Assembly (NCBI GenBank): GCA_045655805.1
Contig: JAZOPZ010000005.1
Location: 1-57,552 of the forward strand
Origin: UBA11475 sp045655805
Lineage (GTDB): Bacteria; Bacillota; Clostridia; Christensenellales; Borkfalkiaceae
Length of the DNA: 57,552 nucleotides
Reading direction: 5' to 3'
Notes under the pieces: model-generated
The model's database searches: none
Seen by the model: only the letters and a program-made list of their open reading frames with translations
What the model was told of the DNA's origin: nothing
Made by a program: the position numbers and the translations under genes
In this document: positions 45,246-53,563 of the stretch, in pieces
Position numbering within the stretch: the first letter of the stretch is position 1
Layout: each line of letters starts with the position of its first letter

Positions 45246-47098
45246 AAACTAATCTCCTTAGGTATAGTTATCAAAACCTTAGTGCCTACGCCTATCTTAC
45301 TTTCAATTTCTAAACTGCCGTTAACCATCGCTTTTAATCTACCGCGAATATTTCTTATGCCAACGTGATTTCTTTCGTCAAGTAAGGCGCTCGTATCGAA
45401 ACCAACGCCGTCGTCTTCCACGGTAACGCAATAACTTTTATCCGTTTCGTAAGATACAACTTTTATAGTTCCACCTTTTGAAAGTTTCATAAGCCCGTGT
45501 TTAATGGCGTTTTCAACGATAGGTTGAATAGTGAGCGCGGGAATATGAAAATCAGTAGAGTTCATTTCAAACAAGAAAGTCATATCGGGAAAACGCACGT
45601 TTTCTATGTTTAGATAATGACGAACGTGTTCCATTTCTTGCGACATAAGTATTGGTTTAGTGTTGTCAAGTTCGCCAAAATTACCCCTTAAATATTTTGC
45701 AAAATTGTGAACGAGTTCCCCTGCTTTATGTGGGTCTAATTCGCAAAGTTGCTCAATACTGCCTAACGTATTATATATAAAGTGTGGGCGAATTTGACTC
45801 ATCATTGTAGAAACACGGCTTTCAGTAAGTTCTGCTTTTAACGTTAATTTTTCGTTTTCGAGTTGTTTTGTTTTTGCAATTGCATTTATGCTGTTAGGAA
45901 TAATTCTAAGTAAAAAGATTATTGCCACTACGAACAAAATAATAAATACGTATTTACTCGAAATTCCGCCTTTCCATAGCCCCGTTAGCGTAGCAAGCGC
46001 GTCAATACTAAACGTAATAAGCGGTAAAAATGCGCCTATGCAAATAAATTTGTTTTTACCTTTTGAGTGAATTAGTTCTTTTATTATGCAAACGATTAGC
46101 GATACGTTAGCAACGTTTTGTACTAACAACCAGTAGCGCAAAGTATTGTAGAAAAACTCTTTCGTTATCATAGGCAAAATAAAGAATATTACGTTTGCTA
46201 TTCCTAAAATAACGCTTGTAATTACGCCAACCATTTTCATTTTTTTAAGCGATAGCGTAATAAGTACGGATAAAAAGAAGGCGTAAAGCATCATCGATAT
46301 TCCAAGTATAGAAGTGTTAAACACTATCGATTCGCTCCAAAAAGAAATACCGAACGAACTATAAGTAAAATATATGCCCGCAAATAAAATTACTAGCCCA
46401 AGTAACCATATAACTTTGCTGTTTTTTATGTGAATTAGCGATGAAAATAAAGCAGTTCCTAAAAACATAACGGATGCAATAATAATTGCAAGCCCTATGT
46501 TTCTTTGAGCCCTTCCACTATCTAACACGCCTTTTTCAAATTCAATTGGCGTCCAAAGCGTTACTTTTGATAACATCTCATCAATTGCGTTTTCGTTGCC
46601 ATAGTTATGTGGATTGTGAATTAAAATTTCTATTAAATGGTCTCTTTCGCTTGTTAAGTTATAAGCCTCCCAATTCACACCGCAAACGGAGTTTCCATAA
46701 ATAGGATTTTCCATATCTAGCATAAAGGGTTCGCTACCAACTTCATAGATTGTTAAACTGATATGGTCTAAATAAAAGGCAATAGGTATTTCTTCTCTAT
46801 AAACACCAACGTATTCACCATTTGGCGCTAACATATGGAAGTTACCACGTAAAGTAACGTCGCCTTGCGTTGAAGAAATGTGCTCACCATCTACGATTTC
46901 TTGCCACTCGCCATCATCTATACGATATTGTCCCTCAAAATATACGCTAGCGGTATATGCAGGGAAAGATTGATTGCTATTTGCGTTTCCGTGCCACAAA
47001 AGAAGTATTGAAGATACGATAATAAAAACAATACCTATAATAGGCAAAATCAAACGAATTGATGGTTTTTTAAAAAATTCAATAATCTTATTAATCAT
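45242..47098 (-). CDS. LytS/YehU-type sensor histidine kinase
   Basis: About 618 aa from the ATG at 47098; a TTG further upstream (47170) has no ribosome binding site. One membrane helix is followed by an extracytoplasmic beta-rich domain of about 170 residues, then about seven membrane helices (7TM-DISM-like layout). The kinase follows: MMSQIRPHFIYNTLGSIEQL with the phospho-His, then the HATPase (PIVENAIKHGLM, VEDDGVGFD). The signal is unknown. It is the outermost gene of the element on the right. Confidence 0.9.
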   Translation of the reverse strand: MINKIIEFFKKPSIRLILPIIGIVFIIVSSILLLWHGNANSNQSFPAYTASVYFEGQYRIDDGEWQEIVDGEHISSTQGDVTLRGNFHMLAPNGEYVGVYREEIPIAFYLDHISLTIYEVGSEPFMLDMENPIYGNSVCGVNWEAYNLTSERDHLIEILIHNPHNYGNENAIDEMLSKVTLWTPIEFEKGVLDSGRAQRNIGLAIIIASVMFLGTALFSSLIHIKNSKVIWLLGLVILFAGIYFTYSSFGISFWSESIVFNTSILGISMMLYAFFLSVLITLSLKKMKMVGVITSVILGIANVIFFILPMITKEFFYNTLRYWLLVQNVANVSLIVCIIKELIHSKGKNKFICIGAFLPLITFSIDALATLTGLWKGGISSKYVFIILFVVAIIFLLRIIPNSINAIAKTKQLENEKLTLKAELTESRVSTMMSQIRPHFIYNTLGSIEQLCELDPHKAGELVHNFAKYLRGNFGELDNTKPILMSQEMEHVRHYLNIENVRFPDMTFLFEMNSTDFHIPALTIQPIVENAIKHGLMKLSKGGTIKVVSYETDKSYCVTVEDDGVGFDTSALLDERNHVGIRNIRGRLKAMVNGSLEIESKIGVGTKVLITIPKEISL

Positions 47099-47284
47099 TT
47101 TTCTCTCTAACAAATTATAAAGTTTCGCCCTAACGACAGTTAAAGGATTCCTATTATATTTTAGCATCAAAAGCTTTTTTTTGCAATCGGTTTCGTATGC
47201 TCTTAAAATCTTTTGTAGTGCATTTTTTACGTATCAAATAAAATTGTCGTGTTTGCTAACAAACATTATATATAAATAAAGATA

Positions 47285-47489
47285 GGTTAGAACGGATTTG
47301 TTCTAACCTTTTTTACTCAAAAAATGCAAAAATTCGTGCATTGACCTTTGGGCTTTATTTGTATTTATCGTTAATAACATTTATTGCTTTTTATGGCTAA
47401 AACACGTTAAAACAATATAAAAAACTGTTCTAACCTGCGATTTCTAGGTGGTTTTCAATGATAAGCAACAATCAATATTGTTCTAACCC
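47285..47489. promoter_or_regulatory. Right cluster of integrase arm-type sites
   Basis: The complement GGTTAGAAC lies at 47285-47293, and GTTCTAACC at 47300-47308, 47427-47435 and 47480-47488. They match the left cluster and end 31 bases before the tRNA 3' half. The rest of 47171-47284 shows nothing notable. Confidence 0.75.
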
Positions 47490-47519
47490 AAGGGCTTAAA
47501 AAACAATGTTTTGAAGCCC

Positions 47520-47564
47520 CTACGGAACCAAAGGTCAGGAGTTCGAATCTCTTGTGGCGCGCCA
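47520..47564 (+). pseudogene. 3' half of the split tRNA-Arg(ACG)
   Basis: It reads CTACGGAACCAA AGGTC AGGAG TTCGAAT CTCTT GTGGCGC G CCA: the anticodon loop, anticodon stem 3' strand, variable loop, T arm, acceptor 3' strand and CCA. Joined to 22387-22419 it makes a full 77 nt tRNA-Arg with a perfect 7 bp acceptor. Right junction of the element. Confidence 0.9.
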
Positions 47565-47571
47565 ACAAAAA

Positions 47572-47733
47572 AAAGACTACCCGTTGGGATAGTCTTTTTT
47601 TGTTTGTGTGTTACGCTTGAGTAAGAACTTAAACCACCTACCTTTCTTTTAGCAAAAAACTAAACTTTATGGTGGTTTAGTTCGGCGCTTGCGTCCTACG
47701 TAGTAAAATGGAGTAGCATCTCTTGTGGCGCGC
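47572..47733 (+). repeat. tRNA-tail repeat module A
   Basis: Order: terminator AAAGACTA-CCC/GGG-TAGTCTTT (47572-47602), a conserved strip with GTTTGTGTGTTAC, then a long stem GAACTTAAACCACC (47625-47638) with GGTGGTTTAGTTC (47671-47683), then CGGCGCTTGCGTCCTAC. It closes with a copy of the tRNA 3' end (ATCTCTTGTGGCGCGCCA, 47719-47734). Confidence 0.75.
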
Positions 47734-47932
47734 CAACAAAAAAAGACTACCCATTGGGATAGTCTTTTTTGTTTGTGTGTTACCTTTGAGTAAGAACTTA
47801 AATTGCTCTACCCCTATTTATTGTTTAAATGAAAGTATGTGAGCAATTTGTTCGGGCAACGCTTTGCCGAGGGTGCCCTTTTAAGGGTTTCGGCAATATC
47901 TCTTGACTACCCGTTGGGCTAGTCTTTTTTTG
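47734..47932 (+). repeat. tRNA-tail repeat module B
   Basis: It repeats the terminator (about 47742-47770) and strip of module A. The stem is now GAACTTAAATTGCTC (47794-47808) with GAGCAATTTGTTC (47841-47853). A further hairpin (GCCGA/TCGGC with inner CCCTT/AAGGG, about 47865-47894) follows, then ATCTCTTG and a fourth-style terminator at about 47899-47928. Confidence 0.7.
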
Positions 47933-48043
47933 TGCCGTTGATTAACTCAACCCTTGACTGCCGTGGCGTTAATGCGCACTTTAATAGAGTTGAAATAAAA
48001 ATGTGCTAGAAGTTCGGCGTATTATTGCCTATCTAATGCGTCC

Positions 48044-48072
48044 TTGACTTTTTGCAAAAATTATGATATTGT
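48044..48072 (+). promoter_or_regulatory. Probable promoter of the MBL-fold lipoprotein gene
   Basis: TTGACT (48044-48049) and TATTGT (48067-48072) with 17 bp spacing, 33 bases before the ATG. Confidence 0.5.
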
Positions 48073-48104
48073 AATACCATATTATAATAATTATAGGTAA
48101 CAAC

Positions 48105-49613
48105 ATGAAAAAATTTATTGTTTTATTGTTGTGTTTGATTTTTTCCATTTGCACTTTCAGCGCTTGCAATTTTGACGGTGCGAACGATTTGACTGATGGT
48201 GGAAACAATTCAGGTGAACAAAATAGCAACTACACTCCTGAAGACGTGGTAAGCGCAATAAACGATACTTGTAAAATAATTAGATTTGGCGTTTCTACCT
48301 ACAAAACGACCTTAATCAACGTCGACGTTGAAAGTGTTTATAATGCTTTTACTGAAAAAGGATACACGACGATAAACGCGCCGACTATTAAAGGGCAAAT
48401 CAACGCGACTAAAGTACTTGCCGCAGGCAATAAACTTGTTACATTATACGTTAAAAACAACAAAGTACGAGTAACGTGGGATATCTGCGACACTACTACT
48501 TATTCTTTGATGTTCCCTAACGAAAAAACGAACACCGGTTTTGTAACGATGGCGCAAATAGGCGTGGATAGAGGAAGCTCTACCGACAACCCTGCAATCG
48601 GAATGTGTTACGTTTATAAATTATCCGACGGTAGCGCCGTTATTATAGACGGTGGACTTAGCAGTAATGCTGATGAAATTTATAATACTCTAAAAAAGTT
48701 AGAGATTGCGAAAAATTCCGACGGCAAATATCGTATATCGACTTGGATAATTACCCACGGACACAGCGACCATTACGGCGCGCTTGAAACATTTGCTAAA
48801 GATTATAAAAACTATTCCGACGTCGCTTTTATAATGCACTCGCTTCCTATGGTGGATAACGCTTACGCACTAAATAATTTTGACGTAAAAGGTTTTAGCG
48901 ACGGAATAAGTTCTCATTATCCAAATTCAATTTACGTCGTTCCACACGCAGGCTTGCGTTATTTTATAGGTAATATAACGATCGATATGTTATATACACC
49001 CGATATGCTTGACGTCTTTAGCAACTATAACGATACGAGTTTGCTCTTTTCTGTAAAATGCGGTGGCAAAAAAGTACTTCATTTTGGCGATGCTACCGAA
49101 AAAGTGGCAACTGAAACTTGGTTTGCATACGAACGCCAAGCCTTTACGGCAGACGTTTTACAAATAACTCACCACGGTTTATATACCGGTACGAATTCTC
49201 ACACTTGGACGAATATTAGCCGAATTTACAATTCAACAGGCGCAGTCTACGCACTTCTTCCTTTAGGAACTCGTTATTCACCCGATGCGAGAAACGGCAG
49301 ATGGACTGTTCTTTGCGAATGGGCTAAAAAAGGATATCAAACGAGTTTTTTAATCAATAATCTCGAAAACAATACAAACTGCGTCGTTTCGGAACAGGCG
49401 GATTGGGATAAGTTTGTTGAAGACGTTAAATCGGGCGTATCTCAATATCAAACCTGTTTAGGCTACGACGGAAAAAATATTATCGCTAATAAATATGGCT
49501 TGACAACTTATTTAATGAGTACCGAAACGGAAAATATGGCGACCGTTTTTGAGTTCACAGGCACCGATATTACAATCGTCGCAAACGAAACGCTTGCAAC
49601 TTGGTTTAACTAA
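48105..49613 (+). CDS. Lipoprotein with metallo-beta-lactamase fold
   Basis: 502 aa. The lipoprotein signal ends in FSAC (Cys 21), so it is anchored on the outside of the membrane. After a Gly/Asn-rich linker and an unknown domain of about 110 residues, the MBL domain starts near 150. It has VIIDGGL, the metal motif THGHSDHYGAL, the LHFGDAT Asp motif and ITHHGLYTG. This is the layout of ComEC/Rec2-C-terminal-like hydrolases, which include nucleases and phosphodiesterases. The substrate is unknown. Its terminator is part of repeat module C. Confidence 0.88.
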   Translation: MKKFIVLLLCLIFSICTFSACNFDGANDLTDGGNNSGEQNSNYTPEDVVSAINDTCKIIRFGVSTYKTTLINVDVESVYNAFTEKGYTTINAPTIKGQINATKVLAAGNKLVTLYVKNNKVRVTWDICDTTTYSLMFPNEKTNTGFVTMAQIGVDRGSSTDNPAIGMCYVYKLSDGSAVIIDGGLSSNADEIYNTLKKLEIAKNSDGKYRISTWIITHGHSDHYGALETFAKDYKNYSDVAFIMHSLPMVDNAYALNNFDVKGFSDGISSHYPNSIYVVPHAGLRYFIGNITIDMLYTPDMLDVFSNYNDTSLLFSVKCGGKKVLHFGDATEKVATETWFAYERQAFTADVLQITHHGLYTGTNSHTWTNISRIYNSTGAVYALLPLGTRYSPDARNGRWTVLCEWAKKGYQTSFLINNLENNTNCVVSEQADWDKFVEDVKSGVSQYQTCLGYDGKNIIANKYGLTTYLMSTETENMATVFEFTGTDITIVANETLATWFN

Positions 49614-49658
49614 AACTATTTTTTAACAAAACGACAAGCGCAATACTAAATTTACAAA

Positions 49659-49830
49659 TATAAAAGACTATCCCAACGGGTAGTCTTTTTTTGTTTGTGT
49701 GTTACCTTTGAGTGAGAACTTAAATTGCTCTACATTTGTAATTATTATAAATGAAAGTATATGAGCAATTTGTTCGGCGATTGCGTCCTACGGAATGAAA
49801 CGGAGGATCATCTCTTGTGTGTAAAACACC
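49659..49830 (+). repeat. tRNA-tail repeat module C
   Basis: Third copy of the module. The terminator AGACTATCCC-AAC-GGGTAGTCT is the exact reverse complement of that in module A, while the following strip keeps the same direction. The stem is GAACTTAAATTGCTC (49716-49730) with GAGCAATTTGTTC (49763-49775). A degenerate tRNA-like tail (CCTACGGAATGAAACGGAGG, then ATCTCTTG) ends the copy. The terminator also ends the MBL lipoprotein gene. Confidence 0.75.
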
Positions 49831-49865
49831 AGCGTATAAAATTTTTTTGATTTTTTTATAAAGTA

Positions 49866-50171
49866 TTGACATTGACTTTTTAAAGTGATAAAATAATACC
49901 ATCAAATGCGTTTGAGCAGAACCAAGTAGGTATATGAGCAACCTTTAGAGAGTTGTCGGTTGGTGTAAGACAATGGTTGCGACTATAATGAATTCCTTCT
50001 GTGAGCAGTGCGCTGAACAGTTTTAAGTAGGTGGCAACGGGCGTTCCCGTAATAGAACTATGGTATGTTAGTACCTGATAAGGTCAGTATTGTGAGATAT
50101 TGATGAATTGAGGTGGTACCACGGGATTGTAATCTCGTCCTCTGTATTCGTTTGGAATACAGAGGATTTTT
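49866..50171 (+). promoter_or_regulatory. T-box leader, probable Phe specifier, with promoter and terminator
   Basis: Promoter: TTGACA (49866-49871) and TAAAAT (49889-49894), spacing 17. Stem I: GCAACC (49938-49943) pairs with GGTTGC (49975-49980), closing a distal loop with GGTTGGTGTAAG. The specifier loop has AGTA on the 5' side and GAA-TTC on the 3' side, so the codon would be TTC (49993-49995), Phe. The T-box GAGGTGGTACCACGGG is at about 50110-50125. The terminator CCTCTGTATTC/GAATACAGAGG is at 50139-50165, followed by T. Uncharged tRNA-Phe would favour read-through into the ligase and ACT genes. Confidence 0.88.
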
Positions 50172-50233
50172 TATTTTAATTTTGTCAAATTTAAGTATAA
50201 CTTAATGAATACATAAATAGGGAGATGCTAAAA

Positions 50234-51541
50234 ATGGCACAAAACTACTACCAAAAAGACATTGAAACAATGCCAGTTGAAGAACTCAAAAAACTTCAAT
50301 CAGAAAAACTTGTTAAACAAGTTAAGCACGTTTACGATAACGTTGAATACTATCGTAACCTTATGGACGAAAAAGGCGTTAAACCCGAAGATATTAAGGG
50401 CATCGAAGATTTACATAAACTTCCTTTTCTTACAAAGGCTGATTTGCGCGACGCATACCCTTACGGCCTTTTAGCAAAACCACTTGAAGACTGTGTTCGT
50501 ATACACTCTACTTCAGGCACGACTGGTCGCCGAGTAGTTGCTTTTTACACCCAACACGACGTTGACCTTTGGGAAGACTGCTGTGCGCGTGCAATAGTTG
50601 CAGCAGGTGGCTCTAAAAAAGACGTTTGTCAAGTTGCTTACGGCTACGGGCTTTTCACAGGGGGCGCAGGGCTACACGGTGGTTCACATAAAGTCGGCTG
50701 TTTGACCTTGCCTATGTCGTCAGGCAATACCGAAAGACAAATTCAATTTATGATGGACTTAAACGCAAGCATTATTTGCTGTACTCCGTCTTACGCCGCT
50801 TATATTGGCGAATCTTTAAAAGAACAAGGCTATAAACCTGAAGATATTCCACTTAAAGCAGGTATCTTCGGTGCTGAACCTTGGACAGAAGAAATGCGTC
50901 AAAATATTCAAGATACTCTTGGCATTAAGGCTTACGATATTTATGGTCTTACGGAAACTTCTGGTCCGGGCGTTGCGTTTGAATGTAGCGAACAAACCGG
51001 TATGCACATAAACGAAGACCATTTCCTTGCCGAAATTATTGACCCTGATACGGGAGAAGTTTTACCTGAAGGTGAAAAGGGCGAACTTGTTTTCACCGCA
51101 CTTGATAAAGAGGCTTTTCCACTTCTCCGTTACCGTACCCGTGATATTTGCGTACTTTCACGCAAAAAGTGTTCTTGTGGCCGTACTCTTATTAAAATGG
51201 CCAAACCTATGGGTAGAACGGACGATATGCTTATTATCCGTGGCGTTAACGTATTCCCGAGCCAAATTGAAACGGTACTTTTAAACGAAGGTTATCAACC
51301 AAACTACCAAATCGTAGTTGATAGAGTTAATAATAACGACACCTTTGACGTTAACGTTGAATTAACCCCTGAACAATTCACCGATAAAGTTGGCGAAATT
51401 CTCGCTATGGAAAAATCGCTTGCAGGAGCGTTAAAAACCATGCTCGGCATTAACCCTGCCGTTCACCTAGTTGCTCCAAAAACCATCGCTAGAAGTGAAG
51501 GTAAAGCAGTTCGTGTCGTAGATAAACGTAAATTGATATAA
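50234..51541 (+). CDS. paaK: Phenylacetate-CoA ligase
   Basis: 435 aa from the ATG at 50234, which has GGGAG 9 bases upstream; an ATG at 50225 is too close to it. It activates phenylacetate or a related aryl acid with ATP and CoA. The AMP-binding P-loop is IHSTSGTTGRRVV, followed by YGLTETSGPG, and the C-terminal domain has GRTDDMLIIRGVNVFPSQIE. The T-box for an aromatic amino acid and the ACT gene after it suggest service in synthesis of Phe from phenylacetate rather than degradation. Confidence 0.93.
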   Translation: MAQNYYQKDIETMPVEELKKLQSEKLVKQVKHVYDNVEYYRNLMDEKGVKPEDIKGIEDLHKLPFLTKADLRDAYPYGLLAKPLEDCVRIHSTSGTTGRRVVAFYTQHDVDLWEDCCARAIVAAGGSKKDVCQVAYGYGLFTGGAGLHGGSHKVGCLTLPMSSGNTERQIQFMMDLNASIICCTPSYAAYIGESLKEQGYKPEDIPLKAGIFGAEPWTEEMRQNIQDTLGIKAYDIYGLTETSGPGVAFECSEQTGMHINEDHFLAEIIDPDTGEVLPEGEKGELVFTALDKEAFPLLRYRTRDICVLSRKKCSCGRTLIKMAKPMGRTDDMLIIRGVNVFPSQIETVLLNEGYQPNYQIVVDRVNNNDTFDVNVELTPEQFTDKVGEILAMEKSLAGALKTMLGINPAVHLVAPKTIARSEGKAVRVVDKRKLI

Positions 51542-51555
51542 TAAGGAGAGAAAAA

Positions 51556-51987
51556 ATGGCTATAAAACAATTAACTGTTTTCGTTCAAAACAGCAAGGGA
51601 ACAATCGTTTCAGTCACCAACCTTTTAGCAAAGAACAATATAAATATTAGGGCTCTTTCTATTGCCGAGACTAAAGATTTTGGTATTTTGCGTCTTATCG
51701 TTAACGATAACGATTTTGCAACGAAAATTCTTCAAGAAGACGGCTATCTCATAAAAACCATTGACGTTATCGGCGTTAAAATCGGAGACGAACCGGGCGA
51801 ACTTTCTTCTGCCCTCGCCGTTTTAGATAAAGCAAACGTTAACGTTGAATATTTGTACGCGTTTATGGCCAGAACAGAAAAACACGCTTACGTCGTTTTA
51901 AGGGTTGAAGATAACGCTTCGGCTGAAAAAATGCTAGAAGGCGCAGGGTTTAAACTTATTACCGAACACGACGTTTGCAAACTTTAA
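51556..51987 (+). CDS. Tandem ACT-domain amino-acid-binding protein
   Basis: 143 aa with two ACT domains (about 3-68 and 70-140): TVFVQNSKGTIVSVTNLLAKNNINIRAL and VKIGDEPGELSSALAVLDKANVNVEYLYAF. ACT proteins of this type follow phenylacetate-CoA ligase or indolepyruvate oxidoreductase genes in many anaerobes and probably bind aromatic amino acids to control them. An AAGGAGAG site precedes it, 14 bases after paaK. Confidence 0.9.
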   Translation: MAIKQLTVFVQNSKGTIVSVTNLLAKNNINIRALSIAETKDFGILRLIVNDNDFATKILQEDGYLIKTIDVIGVKIGDEPGELSSALAVLDKANVNVEYLYAFMARTEKHAYVVLRVEDNASAEKMLEGAGFKLITEHDVCKL

Positions 51988-52014
51988 TAACTAGATTGTA
52001 AATAATAGGTAAAA

Positions 52015-52725
52015 ATGCTAGCCGTATTAGTAAACGTTGCTACCGTACTTTTAGGTAGCACGATCGGATTATTATTCCGTAAAAAAATAAATAAAAACTT
52101 TACGCAGGCAGTTATTTCGGCGCTAGCGCTAGTTACCATTTTAATAGGTATAACGAGCGCCATAAAAACCGCTGATATATTATGCGTCATTATATGTATG
52201 GCTCTTGGCACAATCGTTGGCGAACTAATCCATATAGACGACGCTATCGAACACGCAGGCGATTTTATCAAAAGTAAACTATTTAAAGATAAAGTTGGTG
52301 AAAACCGTTTTGCAGAAGGCTTCGTAACGGCGTGTATCGTTTTTTGCGTGGGCTCTATGACCATAATGGGTTCGTTTGAATCGGGCATAAACGGCAACCA
52401 CACGATAATTTATGCTAAAAGCGCGCTCGACTTTGTTTCTAGTATGATGTTTGCCGCCGCAATGGGCTTGGGCGTTCCGTTCGCTGCGATTTTCGTTTTA
52501 GTTTTCCAAGGTGGACTTACTTTGCTTGCCGGCGTTTTAGCCCCAGTACTTGACGCCGTAACCGTTACTGAAATGAGCGCCATTGGTGGCGTTATACTTA
52601 TGGGTATGGGCGTAAATATGTTAGAACTTTCCGAAAAACGCATAAAAGTCGCAAATATGCTACCTGCGATATTTTTGCCACTTGCCTACTTGCCGTTAGC
52701 AAGTTGGATTTCGAGTTTGTTTTAA
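52015..52725 (+). CDS. DUF554 family membrane protein
   Basis: 236 aa with about seven membrane helices. GSTIGLLFRKKI at the N-terminus, LIGITSAIKT, FCVGSMTIMGSFESGINGNHTIIYAKSALDFVSSMMFA in the middle and GGVILMGMGVNML are the family marks. DUF554 proteins are probable transporters of unknown substrate. It lies 27 bases after the ACT gene and before a terminator, so it may belong to the T-box operon. Confidence 0.9.
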   Translation: MLAVLVNVATVLLGSTIGLLFRKKINKNFTQAVISALALVTILIGITSAIKTADILCVIICMALGTIVGELIHIDDAIEHAGDFIKSKLFKDKVGENRFAEGFVTACIVFCVGSMTIMGSFESGINGNHTIIYAKSALDFVSSMMFAAAMGLGVPFAAIFVLVFQGGLTLLAGVLAPVLDAVTVTEMSAIGGVILMGMGVNMLELSEKRIKVANMLPAIFLPLAYLPLASWISSLF

Positions 52726-52740
52726 TTAACGACTAAACAA

Positions 52741-52772
52741 AAAAGAACTAACCGAAGTTAGTTCTTTTTTTA
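52741..52772. terminator. Bidirectional terminator
   Basis: AAAAGAACTAAC (52741-52752) pairs with GTTAGTTCTTTT (52757-52768) around CGAA, between convergent genes. Confidence 0.93.
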
Positions 52773-52781
52773 ATTTATAAA

Positions 52782-53123
52782 TTACTCTGCTTTAACTTTC
52801 TTTTCGATAGCTTTATCACTTATACCGATAACTTCGTCAACGGGGATCGCAAAAGCGATGCCTTGCGCTTGTGTTGCAGAGCCTATTGCGTTATATAAGC
52901 CCTTTAAAATGCCATCAATAAGTTCGCTTTTTGCTAAAATCATAACGATTTCTTTTTCAGGCTGAATCGAAATATTAAAAACTTTTTCCGCCTCTTTAGA
53001 GATAGTTCCCCTGCCTTGCAAGATAGTTCCACCTCTTGCGCCACACGCTTTGGCTGATTCCATAGCGACTTCTGCAAAACCCCTATTTACGATTGCTAAA
53101 ATACATTTATGAGATTTTTTCAT
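52782..53123 (-). CDS. PII-like regulatory protein
   Basis: 113 aa with the ferredoxin-like PII fold: CILAIVNRGFAEVAMESAKACGARGGTILQGRG, a T-loop-like segment, then VMILAKSELIDGILKGLY and GIAFAIPVDEVIG. No uridylylation Tyr is evident. PII-like proteins bind nucleotides or other small molecules and gate partner transporters. Its start overlaps the stop of the preceding PII-like gene (TAATG). Confidence 0.85.
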   Translation of the reverse strand: MKKSHKCILAIVNRGFAEVAMESAKACGARGGTILQGRGTISKEAEKVFNISIQPEKEIVMILAKSELIDGILKGLYNAIGSATQAQGIAFAIPVDEVIGISDKAIEKKVKAE

Positions 53124-53554
53124 TACTTTTTACCCCCGTCTTTAACCGTTCTATCATTGCTTAAAAGTTGGTAAATCGATACGCCTATAATGCTATCGAG
53201 CGCAACGGTAAACGCTATGCCCTTGCCGTTTTTAACTTTTTTAAACTTTTCACTCAAAGTGTCGAGCGCGTCTTTAACTTTATCTTCTCTAATATAAGAA
53301 AGAATTACCGATTTATCCGACTCAACCAACCCTAAAAGGTCTATCATTTGCGAATTCGCCGTCCCCTTGCCGTACAAAACCATTTGAACGGTAACTTCAA
53401 ACTGCTCTAAAAGGTCGGTGTAAAAGAGCGTTTTGCTCCTATCGACGATTGTAACGAGCATTTTTAATTTATGAACGCTTGAAACCTGTTTCTTTTTAGG
53501 AGCAGGTTTGTAAGCGGTGGTTTCAGCCGATTTTTTAGTTAATATTTTAGGCAT
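53123..53554 (-). CDS. Second PII-like protein with basic N-terminal extension
   Basis: 143 aa. Residues 1-28 are a basic, Lys/Pro-rich extension. The rest follows the PII-like pattern in outline: KLKMLVTIVDRSKTLFYTDLLEQFEVTVQMVLYGKG, then SVILSYIREDKVKDALDTL and GKGIAFTVALDSIIGVSIY. It begins 9 bases after the DUF1538 gene. Two different PII-like subunits suggest a heteromeric regulator of that transporter. Confidence 0.8.
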   Translation of the reverse strand: MPKILTKKSAETTAYKPAPKKKQVSSVHKLKMLVTIVDRSKTLFYTDLLEQFEVTVQMVLYGKGTANSQMIDLLGLVESDKSVILSYIREDKVKDALDTLSEKFKKVKNGKGIAFTVALDSIIGVSIYQLLSNDRTVKDGGKK

Positions 53555-53563
53555 AACTTCCCC

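Larger units (their letters stand above)
22437..47519. mobile_element. 25 kb integrated mobilizable element in tRNA-Arg
   Basis: The limits are set by the two halves of one tRNA-Arg gene, with the shared core CTACGGAACCAAAGGT at the right end and a one-mismatch version at the left. GTTCTAACC-type sites lie in clusters of four just inside both ends. The left 5 kb holds the integrase, xis, a TnpV-like gene and a relaxase, all on the minus strand. The rest is cargo: a signalling/alarmone operon, a surface protein, a membrane-protein set and a two-component system. No type IV secretion genes are seen, so transfer would need a helper. The integrase is frameshifted, so the element is probably fixed. 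It may be composite, given a truncated surface protein gene at 28.8 kb. Confidence 0.85.

Noticed and set aside
49720..49941. Minus-strand gene of 73 aa
   Set aside because: It overlaps the repeat module C stem and the T-box promoter and shows no protein features.
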